Shown here piece by piece: positions 7,977 to 14,220 of a stretch of DNA of 15,098 nt. The DNA lies in contig CAKSUD010000039.1 of NCBI GenBank assembly GCA_934500865.1, positions 1-15,098 of the forward strand, written 5' to 3'. The notes beneath the pieces were generated by a model that saw nothing but the letters and a program-made list of their open reading frames with translations, made no database searches and was not told the DNA's origin. This DNA is from an uncultured Clostridia bacterium (GTDB lineage: Bacteria; Bacillota; Clostridia; TANB77; RGIG9151). The translations under genes were made by a program, and so were the position numbers. Every line of letters starts with the position of its first letter. Position 1 is the first letter of the stretch.

Positions 7977-9554
7977 ATGAAAAAAATTGGCGAATTAAAT
8001 TTGGGATTTTCTGATGCGCAGAATTATGCACGCAGAGATAATAAAAAAATGTTTAATGATATTTTTGTAAAAAACTATTTCCTTGAAAAGATTATTAATC
8101 CTAATACTTATTTTTTAATTGGAGAGAAAGGAACGGGAAAGACGGCATATTCTGTATATTTAAAATATAACAATTACAAAGAAAATAAGACAATTTTGAC
8201 ATATATATCTGCAACAGATTATGATAAATTTTACAATATTAAGAAACAGAAAAATTTGGAATTGACAGATTTTGTGGGAATATGGAAAGTCATTTTATTA
8301 CTATTATTAAGTAAGAGTATAACAGATGATGATAAGGTTCTATCTTTGTTCAATAAGAGTAATATTGATGATTTGTTGCGAGCAATAGATGAGTATTATA
8401 TGAATGCATTTACGCCTGAAATCATTACTGCACTAAAAATTGTTGATGAAACAGAATTGGCAGCAAAATTAATTTGCAAATATTCCGAGGTGTCTGGGAA
8501 AAATGATACAAAATTAGAGTTTTCAGAGACACGATTTCAAATGAATTTATTTTATATTGAAAAGCAATTTAGTGATGCAATAAAAAGATTAAAATTAAGT
8601 AGAAATGTTAATTTGTTTATTGATGGCATAGATATAAGACCAAATGTAATCCCATATGATGACTATATACAATGTATACGTGGACTAGCAGATGCTTGTT
8701 GGGCATTAAATACAGAATTATTTCAAAATGTTAAAGATTCAAAAGGTCATCTGAAAATTGTATTGTTGTTACGACCGGACATATTTTCTGCATTAAACTT
8801 ACAAAATGCAACAAATAAATTGAGAGATAATGCAGTATTTTTGGATTGGAGAACCACATATAAAGAATATAAGACCTCTAACTTATATAAAGTTTCAAGA
8901 CGAATACTAGAATATCAGCAGGAAAATGTAGAAGAAGATTTGTGGGAAAAATATTTTTTGTGGACGTTTCCTACAACAAGTTCTAGTAGGGAATACGATA
9001 CAGCATTTATGGATTTCCTTAGAATTTCTTTATCTCGTCCAAGAGATATAATAGTCATATTGCAGCTGTTACAAGAATTTATGCTTCGAGCAGGACAAAG
9101 CGAGGAAATGGTATTTTCAAAAGATATATATCAGAGTGATGATTTTCAAAATGCATATTCCGAATATTTTATGAGTTCTATAAAAGATCAATTATCATTT
9201 TATTATTCGGTTGAAGACTTCAATCACTTTAAAAAATTCTTTGATTATTTCAAGGATAGTGATTTTTCATATGAGGAATATGTTGATGTGTATGATAAAT
9301 TTACAGAATATATTTTGACAAATGCAAAGGAAATACCAGAGTTTGTAGATGATCCTACAAAATTTTTGCAGTTATTATATGATAGTAATGTGATTGCTGC
9401 AATAGAAAATTATGGGGAACCAAATGCATATTATCATTTTTCGTACAGAGAGAAAAGTCTATCAAATATAGAGCCTAAGGTGCCTATTGATGAGAATGTT
9501 TCATATAGGTTTCATTATGGTTTATATAAAAAGGCTAAATTTGGACGCTTCTAA
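7977..9554 (+). CDS. P-loop ATPase of the Sll1717/FunZ type
   Basis: A 525-residue soluble protein with an N-terminal P-loop domain. It begins with ELNLGFSDAQNYARRDNKK, followed by Walker A GEKGTGKT at residues 49-56. Walker B is LFIDGID (about 213-219, with D216 and D219), and LKIVLLLRPDIF near 259-270 looks like a sensor strand with R266. This arrangement, including the 'D-ENY-RR' opening, matches what I recall of P-loop proteins annotated Sll1717-family or FunZ. The C-terminal ~250 residues are helical and rich in F, Y, D and E, with no catalytic motif I know. No transmembrane segment is evident. The function is unknown; such ATPases often sit among defence or mobile genes. It is among the most AT-rich genes here, which suggests separate acquisition. 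A membrane protein follows after 240 bases. Confidence 0.72.
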   Translation: MKKIGELNLGFSDAQNYARRDNKKMFNDIFVKNYFLEKIINPNTYFLIGEKGTGKTAYSVYLKYNNYKENKTILTYISATDYDKFYNIKKQKNLELTDFVGIWKVILLLLLSKSITDDDKVLSLFNKSNIDDLLRAIDEYYMNAFTPEIITALKIVDETELAAKLICKYSEVSGKNDTKLEFSETRFQMNLFYIEKQFSDAIKRLKLSRNVNLFIDGIDIRPNVIPYDDYIQCIRGLADACWALNTELFQNVKDSKGHLKIVLLLRPDIFSALNLQNATNKLRDNAVFLDWRTTYKEYKTSNLYKVSRRILEYQQENVEEDLWEKYFLWTFPTTSSSREYDTAFMDFLRISLSRPRDIIVILQLLQEFMLRAGQSEEMVFSKDIYQSDDFQNAYSEYFMSSIKDQLSFYYSVEDFNHFKKFFDYFKDSDFSYEEYVDVYDKFTEYILTNAKEIPEFVDDPTKFLQLLYDSNVIAAIENYGEPNAYYHFSYREKSLSNIEPKVPIDENVSYRFHYGLYKKAKFGRF

Positions 9555-9794
9555 TATGAAAGTAATATTAATGACGACTTTTAAACGAAGAAATGCTTAT
9601 AAAATTATATTGTAGTTTGGTTGATATGGTTAATTAAGCTTACCTAGGATGATACGGTTTTGAAACTATAGGGGATAATAGAAGATATACAGAATGGCGA
9701 GAAGAAAGAATTGTTATAGGTATGGTAAGTTATTCCTAATAGAAGCAATCTAAAAGTTATATATTGTGGAGGAAGGAGGAAAAACGAGGAGAGA
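9555..9794 (+). other. Gap between the ATPase and membrane-protein genes
   Basis: AT-rich spacer in which I find no gene, RNA or convincing terminator. It ends in a purine-rich stretch with GGAGG at 9768-9772, AGGAGG at 9774-9779 and GAGGA at 9786-9790, which supplies the ribosome binding site of the next gene. Confidence 0.4.
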
Positions 9795-10598
9795 GTGTGG
9801 GTAAAAATTCAAAAGAGAAAAAAATGTTTTAAGAAAAATATGATAGGGATTTTGGGCATAGTAATCGGATATATTGTATATATTTTCTTGTTAAAAAGAT
9901 ACCCAGAGGTAACCTTAAAAATATTAGGGACTTTGATTATGCTTTATTGTACATACAGATTTGCAAAATCGTTGTGTTTAGATCGGGGGAGAAAAAGATT
10001 AAAAGCAATAGGTTGGATTTTTGCTATATGGACTATAAATATGGTGATATTTGTACAAGCCCAGAGTATTAATGTGGTGGATGCATGGTGTCTTATAATT
10101 GCTGTGATTTTGGGTAGTTTATGGCTTGTTCAATATTATTATAAGAAAGATGATTACACTGAAAAATTTATAATAGCACAGTGGATGATAGGTTATAGTA
10201 TTTTAGCAGCATTGGTATTTATAGAAATTAAACAGATGTTTTGGATATTTAAACTTATAGCTTTATTTTTTATTGTTAGTATGGTAGATATTTGCAAACA
10301 TGCCAATCGCATTAGAGGGATGATATTTATTTTAGTGGCCTATATTGAGATGATAGTAGGAAATGGTGTTCTAAATACCACACTTTTAATGGGGAGTACA
10401 GAGGACGCTTACACAAACTTTTATATTGCTGTACAAAATATGTATTCGTTGCCTATAATTGAAAGTTTGCCAGATAATCAGCAAATAGTAGAGACGATGG
10501 TTACTTATATTTTGTGTAGAATAATGGATGCTATACTGCTTGGGGTAACAATAAATATAATTTCGGATGGAAAAAGAAAATTAGAAGAGGCTCTCTAA
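9795..10598 (+). CDS. Polytopic membrane protein with channel-like C-terminus, unknown function
   Basis: A 267-residue integral membrane protein that I cannot assign to a named family. Hydrophobic segments lie at about 17-33, 37-53, 71-89, 95-115, 124-144, 146-165, 174-194 and 232-254. The segment from DAYTNFYIAVQNMYSLP through the last helix resembles the layout of two-helix potassium-channel pores (an aromatic pore helix, a loop, then a glycine-containing helix), but the TVGYG selectivity filter is absent. The GTG start at 9795 is chosen because GAGGA lies 4 bases upstream and stronger AGGAGG copies lie further up; ATG 9840, which would remove a basic N-terminus, has no Shine-Dalgarno. Its position after the P-loop ATPase suggests a sensor-plus-membrane-effector pair, but that is inference. 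Confidence 0.6.
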   Translation: MWVKIQKRKKCFKKNMIGILGIVIGYIVYIFLLKRYPEVTLKILGTLIMLYCTYRFAKSLCLDRGRKRLKAIGWIFAIWTINMVIFVQAQSINVVDAWCLIIAVILGSLWLVQYYYKKDDYTEKFIIAQWMIGYSILAALVFIEIKQMFWIFKLIALFFIVSMVDICKHANRIRGMIFILVAYIEMIVGNGVLNTTLLMGSTEDAYTNFYIAVQNMYSLPIIESLPDNQQIVETMVTYILCRIMDAILLGVTINIISDGKRKLEEAL

Positions 10599-10713
10599 AA
10601 AAGATGGATTTTTCGCGTTTTTATTTCTATGCGGAAATTTAGGATAAACATGTTACTATAAAGATGCATCACACAAAGCCGTGATTATGTTTAAAATTTA
10701 ACTAGAGGAATCA
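10599..10713 (+). other. Spacer before the broken helper gene
   Basis: AT-rich spacer. ATCAC at 10668-10672 and GTGAT at 10681-10685 form a small inverted repeat, and AGAGGA at 10704-10709 is the ribosome binding site of the following broken gene. No convincing promoter or terminator is seen. Confidence 0.35.
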
Positions 10714-10983
10714 ATGACAATGAAAGTTGCTTCAAAAGACAACTTTGAAATTGCAAAGGCAATTTTGCAGAACAGCGAAACTATCGCAGAGTCGAAGGAA
10801 CTGATTGTTAGCAAAGACGTGGCTGATGTTCCGTTTCTTATGGAATTGGCGAGGACTCTGGAAGTTGAGGATCGATTGGCAGCCAATGAAAAGATCATAT
10901 TTATTGCAGACTTATTTGAGAATACGTTCTTTCTGACGGTCTGTCAGAGAAGAATGTATTGGAGCGAGCGCGGAAGGATTTAG
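10714..10983 (+). pseudogene. Broken copy of the helical/winged-helix partner gene
   Basis: The 89-residue product is a shortened relative of the intact protein at 13443-14132. DNFEIAKAILQNSETIA matches the intact N-terminus (ENFEMAKTELQDMEAIA), and ELIVSKDVADVPFLMELA through the NEKIIFIADLFENTFFL region matches the middle. Between them 49 codons are missing in frame, removing the hydrophobic segment of the intact protein. Homology stops after FENTFFL near 10933; the last ~17 residues (TVCQRRMYWSERGRI) are unrelated and the winged-helix half is absent. ATG 10714 has AGAGGA just upstream; ATG 10720 is equally possible. The DNA has clearly diverged from the intact copy, so this is an old relative, not a fresh duplication. 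It may be dead, or expressed as a short interfering protein. Confidence 0.7.
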
Positions 10984-11061
10984 CCAATAAGATCTACAAG
11001 AATAATTTCGGGACGTGTCTGTCTGATAATTCGAGAACAGAAGACAGAGGAAAGTACCATT

Positions 11062-13383
11062 ATGTTTCATTATGCAAATTTATCGGATTTTGAATTTGAA
11101 TTGTTGTGTCGGGATATCATGGAGCGGAAGATTGGCTGCCCGCTTCGCTGCTTTGCGCCTGGCAGGGATGGTGGTGTGGATATTACAGAGACAAAGTTGT
11201 CGGGATGTCATATGGTGCAGGTAAAACACTATATTGACAGTTCCTACAGCACACTGCTCTCCAGCTTAAAGAAAGAACTCCCGAAGGTGAAACAGAAACA
11301 GCCAAAACACTATTATGTGTGTTGCGGAAAAAAGCTGACAGCACAGAATATTTCCGAGATTTATCAGCTTTTTTCGGGTTATATGGACGATGCGGAAGCG
11401 GTTGTGGATTTGATGGAGATTGACCGTTTTCTGCACCAAAAAGAGAACGCAGATATTCTGGAACGGCATTATAAGCTGTGGCTGGAGTCGACCAGTGTTT
11501 TGGAGCGGCTTGGCAATCAGGATATCGCGATCGACTGTGAGGCCTTTTTCTATCGGATTGAAAAGGAACAGAAGCTTTTTGTGAAGACAAAATATTACGA
11601 GGAAGGCAGAAAGCTTCTGGAAAAAGAGCATATGCTGATGCTGTTGGGTGATCCGGGAGTGGGAAAGACCATGCTGACCAAAATGCTCGCGCTGGCTTTT
11701 GCTGCGGAAGGATACCGCATCCGCTATACGACAAACGGCGAGCTGTCGGATTTAAAACGCGCGCTCTCCGCCGACAGGGAGCGGAAGGAATTGATTGTTC
11801 TCGATGACTGCCTGGGACAGCATTATTTTAAAATGCAGGAGACGAAAGAAAACGAACTTCTGGCACTGGTCAAGTATATCATGCGTAATCCCAACAAGCT
11901 TCTGATTATGAATTCGCGGGTTACGATTTTTCACGAAGCAAAGGAACGATCGTGTGATTTCCGGTATTTTATGGAGGATGAGAATATAAAAATCCGCAAG
12001 ATCGAGATGAATGGGCTGGATGAAGAGGAAAAGGGGTGGATTTTTTACAATCATCTTTATTTTGCAGGAATTCCGAAGGAATATTACCGGAATGTTTATG
12101 AGGACAGACGTTATCGGGCGATAGTCAGGCATGCAAATTACACGCCACGGTTGATTGAGTTTGTCACCAAAAAGAAAAATTACGAGCAGGTTGCACCGGA
12201 TCAGTATGCGGCGTTTATTATGGACTGCCTCGAAAATCCCAGAGAACTATGGAAGGATGAATTTACGAGAAAACTTGGACCGGAGGATCGTGCGTTGCTG
12301 TTGACGTTGTATTCTCTGACTGATACGAGTGTGGAGGAATCGGTTCTTGTGGCAGCATTTTTGAAACGTCTTTCCAGCCTGGAAGGGATGGATACCACCA
12401 GAAATCTGTATGACGAGGCGCTGAGACGGTTGACAGATTCCATGGTGCAGATGATCGAGAAAAACGGCAAAAAACAGATTGGAGTATGCAACCCGTCGAT
12501 CAACGATTTCCTAAAAAATTATATTCGGGAGAATCCGATGGAGCAGGCAAACATGCCGGCGTACGCAACAGAGTATGTGCAGCTGGAGCGGATCTGCCCC
12601 GGCTGCGTGGAAGAACTTGTCCGGAATGGGCGGATTTACCAGTATCATTTTCGCATGTTGGAAGCAAAGCGCGGTAAAATTCTTGGAGTTATTTGCGATA
12701 ACAGCATACGGGATATGTGTCATATGGAGTTCGTGCAGGCATTCCTGGAGGAACCGGGGAGCTGCTACACCAATAAAGGAGATAGAAGCGAAGAAATCCT
12801 GTTCGCGTTGCTGCAGGAAAAAATGGACGTGTTCTATCATACAAGAGCGAAACTGAATCAGGAGACGCTGGAAGATTTTCTGATGGAACGGGGGCTGTGG
12901 GAGTATCAGACGATCGCGCGGGAGGCGAAAAAAACCGGTGGCGAATGGCTGTTTACAAAATACCGGAAAAGTTTTGTGCGGGGATTACAAAATGCTGTTG
13001 AAACGTATGCCAGGGACGTGGATCAGTCGGACTATTATGATGGATATGATGTGAATACAGCGATAGAGGAGAGTACTTTTTATAATGGTGAAGCTCTGGA
13101 ATGTGATTTTTCAAGTGTAGTATTGGAGTGGGAGGAATACATCCGCGAAGACATTTATAATGAGATCATGGGGATTGTAAATAAATTTCCGGTCGAGATT
13201 GCCGCGCAGATCGTGTATGACCCCAGGGATGCGGATATCAGTACCAGTTTGATTGAGTCTTATCTGGAAGACTGGACGAAGCCGGATGACTACGACGATG
13301 ATCCTGGAAGGCTTGTGCCGGGCAGAAATGAAACTGCCGGCGGTGGGGGTATGCTGGATGTGATTTTTCGGGGAAAAAGGTAG
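11062..13383 (+). CDS. Mrr-like PD-(D/E)XK nuclease fused to a STAND-type NTPase (nSTAND3-like)
   Basis: A 773-residue two-domain protein typical of bacterial defence. Residues 1-~120 form a restriction-endonuclease domain: FELLCRDIMERKIGC helix, GRDGGVD with D40, and VQVKHY with Q53 and K55, giving a D-x12-QxK active site. From about 155 a STAND/AAA-like NTPase follows: Walker A GDPGVGKT at 196-203, Walker B ELIVLDD at 243-249, and LLIMNSRVT with a sensor-like arginine at 286. Residues ~380-470 look like a winged-helix region, and the rest is helical without obvious TPR or WD repeats. This resembles nuclease-nSTAND3 proteins related in logic to Avs sensors, in which target binding by the C-terminus triggers the nuclease. 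AGAGGA at 11046-11051 precedes ATG 11062. The gene is more GC-rich than its left neighbours and lies between two copies of a small helical gene. Confidence 0.8.
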   Translation: MFHYANLSDFEFELLCRDIMERKIGCPLRCFAPGRDGGVDITETKLSGCHMVQVKHYIDSSYSTLLSSLKKELPKVKQKQPKHYYVCCGKKLTAQNISEIYQLFSGYMDDAEAVVDLMEIDRFLHQKENADILERHYKLWLESTSVLERLGNQDIAIDCEAFFYRIEKEQKLFVKTKYYEEGRKLLEKEHMLMLLGDPGVGKTMLTKMLALAFAAEGYRIRYTTNGELSDLKRALSADRERKELIVLDDCLGQHYFKMQETKENELLALVKYIMRNPNKLLIMNSRVTIFHEAKERSCDFRYFMEDENIKIRKIEMNGLDEEEKGWIFYNHLYFAGIPKEYYRNVYEDRRYRAIVRHANYTPRLIEFVTKKKNYEQVAPDQYAAFIMDCLENPRELWKDEFTRKLGPEDRALLLTLYSLTDTSVEESVLVAAFLKRLSSLEGMDTTRNLYDEALRRLTDSMVQMIEKNGKKQIGVCNPSINDFLKNYIRENPMEQANMPAYATEYVQLERICPGCVEELVRNGRIYQYHFRMLEAKRGKILGVICDNSIRDMCHMEFVQAFLEEPGSCYTNKGDRSEEILFALLQEKMDVFYHTRAKLNQETLEDFLMERGLWEYQTIAREAKKTGGEWLFTKYRKSFVRGLQNAVETYARDVDQSDYYDGYDVNTAIEESTFYNGEALECDFSSVVLEWEEYIREDIYNEIMGIVNKFPVEIAAQIVYDPRDADISTSLIESYLEDWTKPDDYDDDPGRLVPGRNETAGGGGMLDVIFRGKR

Positions 13384-13442
13384 CCTGGCTGCCAGCTTTA
13401 ATGGGAAAGGGAAGCACTTTGTGCCGGAAATGTGAGGAATTT

Positions 13443-14132
13443 ATGGAAAATAAAAACTCTTGCAAAGAAAATTTTGAAATGGCAAAAACAGAGCTGCAGG
13501 ACATGGAAGCTATTGCAGATTTTTTCTCAAATCCGATGATAAAAAGCGGAATGGAGATGCTGGGTGAGATTCCGGGGATCGGCAGTCTGGCAAAGAATCT
13601 TCTGGAACAGGAGGTTGCCGGGTTTCAGAAAAGGAAACGGGAAGAATTCCTAAGTTATATTACAGAGTCGGGGGAGCTGATTGTAAAAAGTGACGTGGCA
13701 GATGTCCCGTTTCTCATGGAACTGGCGCGCACGCTGGAGGTATTGAACCGGTTGGCAACCAATGAAAAGGTGCTGTATATTGCCAATTTATTTAAACATA
13801 CATTTTTGCTGGCAGGGGACAGAGACATTGACCTGTATGAGGAGAATCTGAAACGGCTGGAAGAACTGTCCATCAGAGAAATTACAATTCTGGCAAAATT
13901 ACATCAATATAAATACAACAATGAAGCATTTTATGAAGATATAAGAAAAGATTGCGGGATCGAAAAAGACGAAGTGAAAAATATTCTGTCCGCTGTCACA
14001 AGAACCGGGTTTTGTAAAGAAAAGGTGGGGGCATATCTTGGATATGAAGGAGACGTATATTATACAACGCCACTTTTTGAAAGCTTTTTAAAATGCATCG
14101 GGGTATGTGCGGAAGAAGCAGAAAATTCGTGA
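13443..14132 (+). CDS. Helical protein with hydrophobic segment and C-terminal winged helix, likely partner of the nuclease-STAND gene
   Basis: A 229-residue protein I cannot name. Residues ~24-55 (from ADFFSNPMIKSGMEMLGEIP, including PGIGSLAKNLL) form a glycine-containing amphipathic or membrane-seeking stretch. Residues ~57-130 (KRKREEFLSYITESGELIVK to NLFKHTFL) look like a charged helical bundle. The part from SIREITILAKLHQYKYN to TTPLFESFLKCI resembles a winged helix, with a likely recognition helix in EVKNILSAVTRTGFC. ATG 13443 is chosen because GTGAGGA lies just upstream; ATG 13401 would add 14 residues with no ribosome binding site. It follows the nuclease-STAND gene by 59 bases, so the two are probably co-transcribed. 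The broken relative at 10714 means this family occurs on both sides of the STAND gene. It could be an effector, a regulator or an immunity partner. Confidence 0.72.
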   Translation: MENKNSCKENFEMAKTELQDMEAIADFFSNPMIKSGMEMLGEIPGIGSLAKNLLEQEVAGFQKRKREEFLSYITESGELIVKSDVADVPFLMELARTLEVLNRLATNEKVLYIANLFKHTFLLAGDRDIDLYEENLKRLEELSIREITILAKLHQYKYNNEAFYEDIRKDCGIEKDEVKNILSAVTRTGFCKEKVGAYLGYEGDVYYTTPLFESFLKCIGVCAEEAENS

Positions 14133-14142
14133 TTTCGCCCAA

Positions 14143-14172
14143 TAGACAATCAAATGTAATCCGGTCTATAAT
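14143..14172 (+). promoter_or_regulatory. Sigma-70/SigA-type promoter of the Rpn gene
   Basis: TAGACA at 14143-14148 and a consensus TATAAT at 14167-14172 are separated by 18 bases. Transcription would start near 14179, leaving a leader of about 35 bases before ATG 14215. It lies in the gap right after the winged-helix gene, so the Rpn gene has its own promoter. Confidence 0.6.
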
Positions 14173-14174
14173 AC

Positions 14175-14220
14175 TCCCATAGGCAGGCACTTCCCACAGA
14201 GGAGGTACCCGTGTATGGGA
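14175..14220 (+). promoter_or_regulatory. Inverted repeat that includes the Rpn start codon
   Basis: TCCCATA at 14175-14181 is a perfect reverse complement of TATGGGA at 14214-14220, which contains the ATG at 14215. The ribosome binding site (GAGGAGG, 14199-14205) lies in the loop. Folding would hide the start codon; the first arm is only partly in the transcript if it starts near 14179. Confidence 0.45.

Noticed and set aside
11183..11734. 183-residue minus-strand open frame inside the nuclease-STAND gene
   Set aside because: The plus strand here carries the clear nuclease and Walker A motifs; the antisense product is rich in S, P and H with no family pattern.
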